Below, one piece after another: positions 1 to 9,984 of a stretch of DNA of 64,000 bases (its first letter is position 1; the number at the start of each line of letters is the position of its first letter). The translations under genes were made by a program, and so were the position numbers. The stretch covers positions 186,001 through 250,000 of the forward strand of contig NBAY01000060.1 of NCBI GenBank assembly GCA_002794775.1, in the 5' to 3' direction. Under the pieces are notes generated by a model. The model was not told where the DNA came from. It saw only the letters and a program-made list of their open reading frames with translations, and did not search any database. Origin of the DNA: Porodaedalea pini (Eukaryota > Basidiomycota > Agaricomycetes > Hymenochaetales > Hymenochaetaceae).

Positions 1-1
1 C

Positions 2-151
2 TCAGTCCCTGAGACAAAGGAGGAGCTCATCGCAGCTGCTAGGGATGCCTGGAATGCGCTTACAGTGGAACAAATCAACAAACAGATCGAATCCATGCCA
101 AAACATGTGTCTGCAGTCATTTTTGCGGAGGGAGGAAACACTGGCTATTAA
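2..151 (+). mobile_element. Tc1/mariner-type transposase, 3' end only
   Basis: The window opens inside an open frame that runs 49 codons to a TAA at 149-151. The peptide has the closing signature of Tc1/mariner DDE transposases: a Trp in 'AWNAL', then 'QINKQIESMPKHVSAVI', then 'AEGGNTGY' and stop. In this family the catalytic DDE/D residues lie upstream, so they are outside the window and activity cannot be judged. No terminal inverted repeat could be identified in the AT-rich sequence that follows (152-240). The element lies directly outside arm A of the inverted duplication that starts near 393, so it may have been involved in that rearrangement; this is inference only. Confidence 0.8.
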
Positions 152-392
152 ATACCCACAATTTCTGCAATATTTATACAGTATATATTGTATTATCATT
201 ATTTGCATATAAATTGAAGGAACAAGGATTTGTACATATTTTTTCTGGCCAGTTTTGCATGAAGGATGATGAGACGACAACGGACGACGCGCGACACGAA
301 GGTTTGGATCGGCGTCTTTACCTTCCACATATAGGTGTGCCGATCGATTCCAAAAACGGGGGTGACGAACACTTTTCGGAACCACCTGTAGT
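152..392. other. Gene-free spacer between transposase remnant and arm A
   Basis: AT-rich sequence after the transposase stop, then about 150 bases of mixed composition. A 65-codon reverse-strand frame (199-396) has no recognisable motif and I do not call it a gene. Sequence similarity to the second copy of the duplication (near 22910) fades at about 393. Confidence 0.5.
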
Positions 393-594
393 TCATGGTA
401 AACCTTTGACGAATCAGAAGAGGATTCAGCGCGTCGATCGTAAGGCAATATCACAAATGGAAGGTAGATCTCACACTTGCACGTGCTTTACGTTTCCTCA
501 GCGTTCTCGTCTTGCACTCTTGACTCCCTGAGACGTCTTGCAAGGCTTGTATTCTGCCAACAAAAGGACTGGGTCTTCAAATATCTCACAGAAT

Positions 595-1706
595 ATGGAT
601 GAAGTTGGACTGAGCGAGACAAAGCCAGACGTGGACGTGAAGGATGAAGAAGAGACCCAGCCGGACCCCGACGAGATTATGAACATGACGAATGGAAATG
701 GGCGCGCATGGTGCGTGAAGGTGCCAAAGCACCTCATGGAGAGATGGAGTTCGATCTCGAAGGACGGCATACATCTCGCGACTATGCGTGTTTACAATCC
801 TGATGCCCGCACAGGTGGCAAGCCGCGTTTTGTCCTCTTCGTTCCCATCGACCCGCTCAATCCTGCAGACCCTAAAGCAACAGAGACGCCAGCGCTTGTT
901 CCGGGGACGTATGAGGAATATGTATTGGATATGCTCAATGAATCTGTTGAAAACCAGATTGTTGTTGCTGAAAAAGAAACGGCTCCTGGCTCGCGTGTGC
1001 GCTCAACCACGCTTACGGGCCGCGTCAAACACGAGTGTAATCTACGACCGAAGCTGACCGATGCTTATCGTCGGCGGTTGAAGGAGCGTTCACTGGCGGC
1101 AAACACGCCGAAACGGACTGCCAAGGTTATGAATGTGAGCGAGGCAGGTGGTGTTGGGCGTATGAACAGACTTGGAAGTGGAATGGGGACGCCTTCTGCA
1201 GGCTTTTCGAATTTGGTCGTATGTCATATTCCACTCTTCTACTCGATCTTCTCTCAGACGATACGTACGTTTAGAAAGCAAAGGCGAAGCCGGCGAAAGG
1301 GACATTCGAACGTTTCGCTCGGATACCTCGGAACCAGCTTCTGGATATGCTGTTCGCGTTGTATCGCGAGCGAGGGCGGTGGTCAGCGAAGGATCTTCGG
1401 AGTCGGACTGAACAGCCCGAGGCGTATCTTAAAGAGGTACTTAGCGAAATCGCAGATCTTCATCGCAGCGGTGAGTTCAATGGGACGTACGAGCTCAAGC
1501 CAAACTTCAAAGACTCGGTAAGCGAATTTGTAGTTCACGTGCATTCCAGGCTTTCTTATGCGAACCTGCAGGTAAAGTCGGAGGGTGGTGAATACTTGGG
1601 TGCGGCAGGTGCTTTGATGAAGGCTGAGCCAGACAAGGACATCGGCGATGAGGAGGAAGGCGGCGATGAAGACGAAGACGAAGACGATATGGAGGAAATC
1701 TCCTAG
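595..1706 (+). CDS. TFG2: Transcription initiation factor IIF subunit beta (copy A)
   Basis: Small subunit of TFIIF, which with RAP74/Tfg1 binds RNA polymerase II and helps form the pre-initiation complex in the nucleus. Exons: 595-1218, 1275-1517 and 1572-1706; 333 residues. Residues about 35-200 form the dimerisation and polymerase-binding part (e.g. 'WCVKVPKHLMERWSS', 'HECNLRPKLTDAYRRR'). Exon 2 encodes the C-terminal winged helix ('RIPRNQLLDMLFALYRERG', 'TEQPEAYLKEVLSEIADLH', 'ELKP'). The tail is acidic ('GGDEDEDEDDMEEIS'). The first ATG in frame with the conserved region was chosen. The gene is open throughout, with normal splice sites (GTATGT..TTTAG; GTAAGC..TGCAG). Copy B at 21628-22745 differs by a handful of residues and by two extra acidic residues. 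The family is certain; which copy is expressed cannot be told. Confidence 0.93.
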
Positions 1707-1973
1707 ATACCACCCATTTCTTAATTTATTGCAACATCATCTCAATGTAACATCCATTGCCACTTGAAAGACGATCAAATGAAAACATCGTATACTTGTT
1801 AATGTACCGCTAAATTACCAACAACATAAACTGAATGGACATTAGGTACATCGTAAAATGAATAACGAGTCCAGAATCATTGAATAAATACTGACATTCT
1901 CCCTCGACACTAACAAAACTAGTCAGCACTAAAGTAGGTTGAAGACACCGAGAGCGCGAGCCATACCCTGGTC

Positions 1974-2377
1974 TCAGGCAGTACTTAACAAAACACAGCC
2001 AGGGCAATCCGTGCTCTCAGTAGCATCAGCGGTTGGAGATACAGCGGCAGTCAACAGGACAGCCTTCGTAGTCGTCGTCACTAACACGCAACCTGGGCAA
2101 TCCGGATCGACCGTTGCGGTGTCGCTCGAGAGGGCGGCAGGAGTCGGTTTAGAGTCGACGACAGCATTTGTCAAGTCTAGGCTGGCAATTCGGAGTCTCC
2201 CTCTTTGTCGCCTGACAAGACACATCCAGCGCACTACATTATGAGCCATATCAGTCGCAGTCTCTGTGAGGATGGAGGGACGAAATATGTACGCACGGGG
2301 ACAGGGTTAGCGAGGGAGGCGCTGGAAAAGAAGACGAGAGCGAAAGCGATGGTAGAGATGGTAAGATAGTACTTCAT
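1974..2377 (-). pseudogene. Frameshifted copy A of a small secreted CxGCVL-motif protein
   Basis: This is the arm A counterpart of the intact gene at 20952-21360. Exon 1 (2297-2377) gives a 27-residue signal peptide that starts MKYYLTIST and ends NPVP. The intron is 2234-2296; exon 2 begins at 2233 with Cys-Ala-Gly-Cys-Val-Leu. Near 2190 copy A lacks one C of the 'TTCCGG' found in copy B. Translation therefore leaves frame after 'GDKEGDSELPA' and stops at the TAG at 2177-2179, giving a 44-residue product with one motif instead of three. The remaining frame down to 1974, with the two DCPGCVL motifs, is still open but out of phase. A TATAAA (reverse strand, 2454-2459) is kept about 77 nt upstream of the ATG. 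It could still make a short secreted peptide; otherwise it is a recent pseudogene. Confidence 0.8.
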
Positions 2378-2459
2378 GGTTGGCTGAGGATTTACTGAAA
2401 GACTCGGAGGAGTGAGGAGTGATAATACGATTCGACCTACTCCTCAGCTCGTCTTTATA

Positions 2460-4786
2460 GACGCAGCAACAGAATGCAGTCCTGTACCTGCGGCTGTTAA
2501 GGATAAACCGAGGCGCCCAGGCAATCTCCTAAGAAAGTCATTCGGCTGAACTTAACGGGTGCAAGTGTCTGAAAATACGAAAAGAAAGCCAGTGCGCAGA
2601 GCCAGCGGCGCTTAAAGAATGTTGGCATACGAAGACGCAGTGGGAGCAACGGAGACAGCTCGATATGCAGAAACGGGACTTCGTTGAGTGTCCGGAAAGC
2701 TGAAATGATCGGAGTAGTGACCGGAACAGCCATTCAGTCTCGTCTGCAGCAGCCCCGGAGAAGAAGTAAAGATGCAATCAGTACTCCGCTGGGATCCGAA
2801 GCACAGAGGCAAGAGCGCGACCGGACAAGAAAGCAAGTTCTGCAGCGCATAGGCTCATCGCCTGACCGCCACTGTTGGTTGATAGGTTAATCAAGCATGT
2901 CTAGAAGTATCGATGTTCCGTATTTGTGTAATTGAAGCCGAGGAAAATTGATTCCGAAGGGAACCAGCTCTTGAGGGGGCGTAGAAGCATGTCTTGCACG
3001 TGTCGTCAGTTACGAGCTGCCAGTTACACTCGCAGGAAAAAATAAATGGATACGCAGTTTGCAAGCGTTGAATGCAAGTTCCGAAATTCATAGCCTCAAA
3101 GTACTGGAGCCCAAGCGGTCCACACCTCCATCCTGTGTCTCGGACGTCTATAGCTTGTTTCAAAAAAAAGGTGGCTGGGCGCCATGAAGGCTTTGGTGAG
3201 GGATATCAGCAACAGGGTTTGCAGATCACGACCACCGGTGAGAGCTACACCAGTGCCCGTGATGGGCTTTGAGGCGATGATTTCTGGCCCAACATCAACA
3301 ATCAAACTTCGTAGCTCATAGCAATCTGTGGCTCACCGCTCTTACAGATCTACCTAGCAGTGCCAGCGTCGCACTTGGACTCTGATTTGCCATCAGATAT
3401 GCAGACGTACTAGTGCTGCAGTTTGACTTGTACTGAAATTCCAGCTCGGTCCTATTGGGCAGCCATCGCGGAGGCAAAGAAATGCTGAGAGTGACTGCAA
3501 ACAAAATGCACGTATTTTGCTAGCCAGATATCATTGCTGTGTCAAATACATAAGCGCTCGAGAACAATTCAAGCACTGAAGCAGTGGCGAAGACATGCAA
3601 ATCCAATTGAAATACCAGCTAAGTAGATCTCGGCCGAGGCATACGTAGCACGTGGTCAATGCAGTGCTTCCTCATGAGAGTACAAATACTCCCAAGTTCC
3701 CAGTCTTCCACTAGCTCTCATACCGCACATGCCCATCGTGGTCTGTGAAGGCATATTAGTAGTATGATACGGTATTATTGTGTCAGTGGCTATGCACACT
3801 GGAGATATCATAAATTTGGGCTCTCAATGATCTCAATTCCGAAGCCAAATGGACTTCAAGTAATAGCAGCACCACAGCAAAATGTCGCTCGTATTCACAC
3901 TATAAAGGACATCAATTGACTTGAATGCAAGCCCTCAAGCAAAATGAATAAGTCAAAAGTGCCAGACAATTTAGAGACAATCAGATTGGTGGTCAAAAAG
4001 TGGTCAGGACCTCCAATCTGAAGAAGAAAAAAGCAACGAGCTCTGGATTAAGTTCCAAGTGCTTTGAAATGATGGTGCCTGGTATCATAGAATATATCTT
4101 GCCCCTTCCCACCCTTCTCTTGCTCCCTGTGTACATAATAGAACTTGGATGAAGAGCGTCAAAGCAAAGCGATACTACAGCATGAGGCATATCTTGAAAC
4201 AAATAAAAATAAAAATAGAATAGAATAGAATTAATATTGAGTGCAGTAGATAAGCGATCCTTAAAATGAGGCCAACCAAAGCTTTCAGATCTGCGATGAG
4301 TGTTAGCTGCTCTGAGTCTTAGTTATTTCACTGAGGCGCCTGAGACGCATTTTTCGGTACGAGTACGAGTCTGATCTACCCCCGATCGCAAAGCCTTTAG
4401 CTTCCTTTTCTCGAAAAGCACCGACGCTGCTCACGTGCTTACACTTCTTCGTCTACGTCATCCGATCGTCAGCCCAATTTTTCTTACTTTTCTCTCTCCG
4501 TCATTCGATTCGCAGCGCAGCGCATCGCATCGGAACGCGGAAGCAAGCATTAATGCAGAGCGGGGAGAGGAGTGGTTCATGCGCGTATGATACGTGATAC
4601 GTGGTACGTGGGGAAGGTGCGTGGAGAAAATCTACGTGTAGGTCCCGTAATATAAGGGGAAAAAAAATAATAGGTTGAGATAGGGAAGAGTGTGTGTGTG
4701 CGGGAGGAACGTCTCTAAGGTATCGTGTAGAGAGAGACGCGAAGGGAAGGGAGAACAGAGGCGCGAGGCAAAGCCGAGCGCCACGC
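2460..4786. other. Gene-free DNA: rest of arm A and spacer to cytochrome c
   Basis: Up to about 3805 this is the non-coding part of arm A, matched in arm B at about 19515-20870. Open frames in both copies (e.g. 2684-2890 plus strand; 20448-20645 minus strand) are alike only because the DNA is duplicated. They lack recognisable domains and are not called. From 3806 to 4786 the DNA is single copy. It holds an AT-rich tract with repeated 'aaaat'/'agaat' units (about 4200-4235) and a purine-rich stretch, 4660-4760. No gene recognised. Confidence 0.6.
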
Positions 4787-5434
4787 TCACTCCTTGGTCT
4801 GCAGCACGCCACATCAATCAATCAGCTTCACGTTCTCATCCAACAACAAAAAAAAAACAAAACCAAAGAAAAAAAAAATAACAAACGCACCGCCTCCTTC
4901 AAATGCGCGATGAGGTCCTTCCGGTCCTTCTCCTTCTTCAGGCCCGCGAACGCCATCTTCGTGCCCGGGATGTACTTCTTCGGGTTCTCGAGGTACTCGA
5001 ACAGCGTCGCCTCGTCCCACGTGATGCCCTTGTTCACGTTCGCGGCCGTGTACGAGAAGCCCTCCGCTTGTCCGGTCTTGCGGCCGAATAGGCTGTGCAG
5101 GGTGAGGAGGGGTTTGGGTCGGTTAGTTGTGGGTATGGGTTATGTGAAGGAGTGGATGGAGGATGGTGAGGAGGAGGATGGTGAGGATGGTGAGGAGGAA
5201 GGAGGGAGGTGGAACTGACCCAAAGAGGTTGGGGCCGACCTTGTGCGGGCCGCCCTTCTCGAGCGTGTGGCACTGCGCACAGCGCGTCTTGAACAGCCCA
5301 GCGCCCTTCTTCGCGTCACCTAACATCCAACCCCCGAAAAAAAAAAAAAGAAACAACCACAACACCACCGCCATCAGCAAAAACCGCCACTCCCGTTCAG
5401 GCGGGGTACATTTCCACCACTCACCGTCAGACAT
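4787..5434 (-). CDS. CYC1: Cytochrome c
   Basis: Electron carrier between complex III and cytochrome oxidase in the mitochondrial intermembrane space. Exons in order: 5425-5434, 5220-5319, 4891-5092 and 4787-4798; 107 residues, the usual fungal length. The first coding exon is only 10 nt (MSD plus one base) and the last only 12 nt (TKE and stop). The haem attachment site is 'CAQCH'. The axial methionine lies in '[18 protein letters not shown]', and the C-terminal helix is '[12 protein letters not shown]'. The splice between exons 2 and 3 gives '[14 protein letters not shown]', so the position that is His in most cytochromes c ('GPNLHGLFG') reads Phe here. All splice sites are GT/AG. A CCAAT box lies upstream (5731-5735, reverse strand). 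Confidence 0.95.
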
Positions 5435-6373
5435 TTGTCTAGAATCTGATATTAAACTGGGGAGTAGAACAAAGCTGGTAGGGGGTTACGCGCGACGGCG
5501 GAGGTAGCGTCAAGTCAAGTCAAGGCGAGAGCGACGACGACGACGGGAAAGTTTTGGACAGTGGCGAACGCAAGTAGAGGTCTCAAAGAAAAAAAAAAGT
5601 TCGCCAGCAGTTTATGAAACGAATGGATCCCGGCCTCTCCCGAGCCGTGATCCTCAGATTCCTCACTCCTGCTCTTTCTCTTATGTCATCAACCGCGGGG
5701 CTCTTACGCACTCGAATTCCCCGCGGTGCGATTGGCTGTTGGTCGGGGTGGGCGGGAGCGTTGCGGCCCTATCGCGTCGCGTGCTTTACGCTACGCCCTA
5801 CGCTGCGCCGATGGCCTCGTAGAGACACAAATCTAAAGACGACAGAATAAGTTGTTGTATTTATTTACAGCATAACGAAACTAATAAAAGCCCGGGCGAA
5901 ATAATGAATATAGAAAATATAATAGGTCGTAAGAATTGCATCGAAGCATGTGGATATGTTCCGAACTTAGGAGGGAGCATACACGTACACGTACAGGATA
6001 TGAAGAATGAAGGGAGAAAAAAACATATTGAGGGGAAAGATGCCTATGAATCCGACCGAGAACCAGAAGCAAAACCGAGCATGTGAAAAAAAAGGAAAAG
6101 AAAATAAAAGAGAAAAATAAAAGAAGGAAGGAAATGAGGAATTAGAACGGGACATATGAAGTACACAGACTTAGAAAAAGGGCGCATGGTAGGTATAAAA
6201 CGAAGGCTTATGGAGGGCACGTATTGTAGCCGAGACACGTCGAAGAAAACGTGGTAGATATCGTGAAAAAAAAAAAAAAAAAAGGGCTAGTGGAAGGAGT
6301 AAAATTATTGGGAATCAAAAGAAGAGAGGAAAGGAAACCATTATTTCCAGATGCCTATGGTACACCCCAACAT
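5435..6373. other. Cytochrome c upstream region and 3' flank of the GATA gene
   Basis: 5435-5850 is GC-rich and holds the putative cytochrome c promoter. 5860-6370 is A-rich on the plus strand, with poly-A runs at 6265-6284 and several 'aaataaaag' stretches. This fits 3' flanking DNA shared by the two reverse-strand genes' neighbourhoods. No further gene seen. Confidence 0.5.
5731..5735 (-). promoter_or_regulatory. CCAAT box upstream of cytochrome c
   Basis: The plus strand reads 'gcgattggctg', i.e. CCAAT on the coding strand, about 300 nt upstream of the cytochrome c ATG. Fungal respiratory genes are commonly controlled by the CCAAT-binding HAP complex. The sequence match is exact; the function here is inferred. 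Confidence 0.4.
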
Positions 6374-9300
6374 TCACGTCGACGCAGGCCGCACCACCAC
6401 AGGCGCAGGAGCCCCACGCAGAAAGGACGACTGCTCCTCCGCATACGGGCGCCACCCCTCCGGCACACCACCAGACGCAGAAGCAGAAACCGAACCAGAC
6501 GAAGGATCCACCGACGGGCCACCATCCCGTTCGCAGGCGCTACCTCTCCGTTGCCGTTAATACCAGTAATCTCCATGACCTGACCTGGATTTTGGCTCTC
6601 GGCTTGGAACATCGTCCCCCCCTCCGGACCCGGACCCGGGCCCGAACCTGCTTTCCCCGCCGCTAAAGCACGCTCTTTTTCCCTCTCGCGCTCCCGCTCC
6701 GCCTTGAGCTGTTCGCGCTCATTTGCAGCGCGCGTCGATGCGCGCAGCGTCTCCATGTCGATCTCGAGCCGTGCCTGCGAGGCGTCCGTTGAGGCCGCCT
6801 TGTCGCGCTTCCGGACGAGCTTCGCGTAGTCTTGAAATTGACGATGGAAAACACGATTTAGTGGGTTGTAGAGATGGAAAAAGAGAGAGAGAGCGGCAAG
6901 AGCAACTCACGCAGCCCACACGCGTTGCACAGCGTCCTCGCCCCGTCAGGCCCACGTCTCCATTCCGGCGTCTCGCGGATGTTGCACGAATGACATTTGC
7001 CTGGCGGCGTCGCACGCTGCTCCAGCACCGATCATCGTCAGCATCCAGCGTACATCCACCAACGAGCACAGGCAAGTGTAGAGAAGAGTTGAAGAAACAA
7101 GGATCCAGGAAAAAACGTCAGCCTATAGAAAGACACAAAGAAAAGGGGAAAAAAAGGAAAGACGTACGCTACGCTTGCGGTATTTTCCCTTCGGCGCCCC
7201 AGCGCCCAGCATCCCCGAATTCGTCGCGCGCTTGCTCCGAATGAGCGCCATATCCTTCTCCGCCGCGCTCCGCGCTTTATCCATCTCCTTCCCTCCTCCT
7301 CCTCCCATCCCTACACCCATCCCGGATCCAGCCCCAGATCCCGAAAGCGACTCAACCCCGCCCTCAGTCTTCCCACTCCGCTTCCCGCCCCCAGACCGCG
7401 CCGCCGCCGCCGCCGAAATCGACTGCGATTGCGACTGCAACTGCGGAACGAACGCGTCCTCGTCGCTCTCACCCGCGACGTCCTCCCACGGCCTCTTCGG
7501 CGCCCGCATCGCCCCGCCCGCCGACAGCGACATCGCCGAGGAGGGCGGCGGCACGCGCTCGTGCTCGTCTGGCGCGGGCGACGGCAGTCCGGCCCCTGCC
7601 CCCGCGGGTGCCGAGGCGGAGGCGGAGACGGGGATGGCGCCTTCTGCGGCTGCGTGCCGACGGTACTCCGTGAGGAGCTTGACGACCTCCGCCGCGTTCC
7701 GCGCCATGTCCTCGAGATCTGCTTGGGACGGTTGCGTAGTTGAGTTCGCTGAAACCGATAGCAGATCAGTCAGTACCTGCGAAAACTTTATGCGTGGAGA
7801 GATGGGCAGAAGAGGACTCACAATACCGCCTCGCAAAGTCATGTAGCATATAACAAAGCTCCTGGATCTACGTACCGCCAAACCATACATCAGCTGTTCC
7901 AGCTCTCTATTCAGAAAATAAGACACGCACCTTAGGAAGGAAATGCGCCCTCGCGCTCCCCACTCCCCCGACGCTCGCAAGTCCTATACTCCCAGCGGAT
8001 GCAAGGCCGCCTACCGGCCCAAGCTCACCCGTCTCTCCCAGCCCGGGCGACACCAACTGCCCCTGCGTCTGCGTCGGGGGTGGACCGTAGCCACCTCCTA
8101 CCGCGCCCACAAGTGCCGATCCCGACGCGCGCGCGTACGTCTGGTGCTGTTGCAGATGTCCTTGTCCCTGTCCCTGTCCCTGACTCTGACTCTGATTTTG
8201 ATGGTGCTGTGGATGCTGGTACGCAAGCGACGGCTGCTGATGGCTCTGGTGCTGGTGTGCATTCCATGTCTCCTGAGCCGGGGGCGGCGCGCTGTACATC
8301 CCTTGCGGGATACTCCGTCCGCCATACGCATGATGCTCACCTGAAGATCCAGGCGGCGGCCCGGGCGCATACGCAGTATACTCATAATCATACTCATACT
8401 GCTGCCCTCCGCCACCCCCAGGCCCATGCTGATGCTGCCCCAAATGGCCATGCGTCTGCGAGATCGGCGTATGCAAATGATGATGCGGAGTGTGCGGGGA
8501 CGGGAATGCCGTCCCAAACGGCGAATGCGGGCCCCCCGCGCCTCCTCCACTGCCACTTCCACTCCCCGCGCTCCCGACACTGCTCCCCCCTCCGCCTGCC
8601 CCTCCTCCTGATCCTGACGCGCCGAGGCCGATAACGCCCGGCGCGTATCCCGTGCTGTGCGCGTACGGCGGCTGCTGTATCCGGTAAAAATATGTGAATG
8701 TCGCAATTTAGGGCGGGTATCAAAGACGTGATTGAATTTGGAACCGAAAGAGGAATCCAGGAACGGGGAGGGAGCGAGGAGGAAAGAAGCGGGGCGGTAA
8801 CCACCGATTTTCAAATGAATTCAAACCAATTCAAAGCGCGAAGGAGATAATAAAATAGAAAGTTGGAACGAAATTTTGAAGTCCGACATTCGTGATCGCG
8901 TTCGCAGTCGAAAGCCGGATTGATGAAAGGGAATGAAAGGGGGAGGGAAAATTTTTCAGTTCCTATCAGCCAAACATAACAAAAGAATGGAGGGAAAAAA
9001 ACGCACCGGAACTAACGGCGAGCGCCCTACAGGTGACGCGCTCGACATTGACATCCCTCCTCCTCCTCCCGAGCCCGAGCCCGCATTCATCCCGCTTCCC
9101 ATCCCACCAACGCTCCCAACGCTCCCCCTCCCGACGTTCCCGACACCGACGCCCTCCGCGCGCGGGCGTCGCGTGAGCGGCGAGGTCGCATGGTACTGCG
9201 GTCCCGGTCCTGATCCTGACACAGGTCCCGCGCCCGTAAAAGACGAGGATGAAGAGGCGGAGGCGGGTGTGAGCTGCGGCTGTGGTTGTGGTTGGTGATG

Positions 9301-9984
9301 CGGCTGCGAATACGATTGACCCTGAGATTGATGAGAGGAGGTGCCTGGCCCGGGACCGGGTGCGGGACCTGAAGGCGTCCACTGTCGACGGCCGCGCGCG
9401 GGGGTGATGACGAGTGCAGCAGGGGAAACAGTGTTCCCACTTCCACCCGCCGCGCTCGCCGACGTAGACGTAGACGACGACGTCGGCGGCGGTGGTCCCG
9501 CGCTCTGCGGCGGTTGCTGAATTTGCGCCTGCGACTGCGCCTGTGATTGTGATTGAGACTGAGACTGAGACTGAGAATGCGAAGAATGGGCCTGCGCCTG
9601 CTGCTGATGGAACTGAAAGTCAAGGTCTCTTATCGAAGGCAGGCGTTCCTGCTGGTGTTGCTGATGCAATCGGTCCTGCTGATGCTGAGACTGGTGCTGG
9701 TGCGCATGCGCAGACGACGACGACGACGAAGACGAGTGCGGATACTGCTGCGCGTACCCCTGTGCGGGCGCATGGTAATGTTGCGGTGGCTGGTGCTGGT
9801 GCGCGGGCGGAGGAGGCGGGAGCGGGCTCGTATGGTGCTGGTGCGGGTGTGGGTGCGGGTGTTGCTGGTGCTGCGAATGCGATTGAGAGAGATGAGAATG
9901 TGCGTGCGGGTGTCCGCCGAAACTGGGGCCCGGCGCGAGCGGGGGCGGGGGCGCGTAGACGACTTGCGCGGGGAGGGACGCCAT
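6374..9984 (-). CDS. GATA-type zinc-finger transcription factor
   Basis: Putative nuclear DNA-binding regulator. Exons proposed: 9007-9984, 7931-8674, 7168-7776, 6911-7016, 6585-6830 and 6374-6543; 950 residues. The first ~570 residues are low complexity: Pro-rich, then His/Gln-rich ('[10 protein letters not shown]', '[10 protein letters not shown]'), Gly/Ser-rich, then Tyr-rich ('[10 protein letters not shown]'). Next comes a short helical part ('[20 protein letters not shown]'). The GATA finger near residue 785 reads '[15 protein letters not shown]'...'[18 protein letters not shown]', a C-x2-C-x17/18-C-x2-C finger. The His of CGLH is created by splicing, which supports that intron. After the finger there is a charged coiled-coil-like stretch ('[10 protein letters not shown]'). 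Uncertain points: the 154-nt intron at 7777-7930 might hide a small exon, and the last intron (6544-6584) is only 41 nt. The start at 9984 has a good context; an upstream in-frame ATG exists at 10035. Confidence 0.85.

Larger units (their letters stand above)
393..3805 (+). repeat. Arm A of a 3.4-kb inverted segmental duplication
   Basis: This segment matches the reverse complement of about 19515-22910 along its whole length. It contains the TFIIF beta gene, the convergent small secreted-peptide gene and about 1.4 kb of non-coding DNA behind it. Outer edge: the copies agree in '...aggattcagcgcgtcgatcg' but not beyond about 393. Inner edge: the copies still agree around 3770-3800 ('cactgacaca', 'ataataccgt') and not after about 3805. 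Coding parts are nearly identical, while the stretch 3500-3800 is clearly diverged with many indels, so this is an old duplication rather than an assembly echo. Edges are approximate. Confidence 0.85.

Noticed and set aside
1518..1571. Reading through the last TFIIF beta intron as coding sequence
   Set aside because: The 54-nt segment is open and a multiple of three, but it has GT/AG ends and is far more diverged between copies than the exons.
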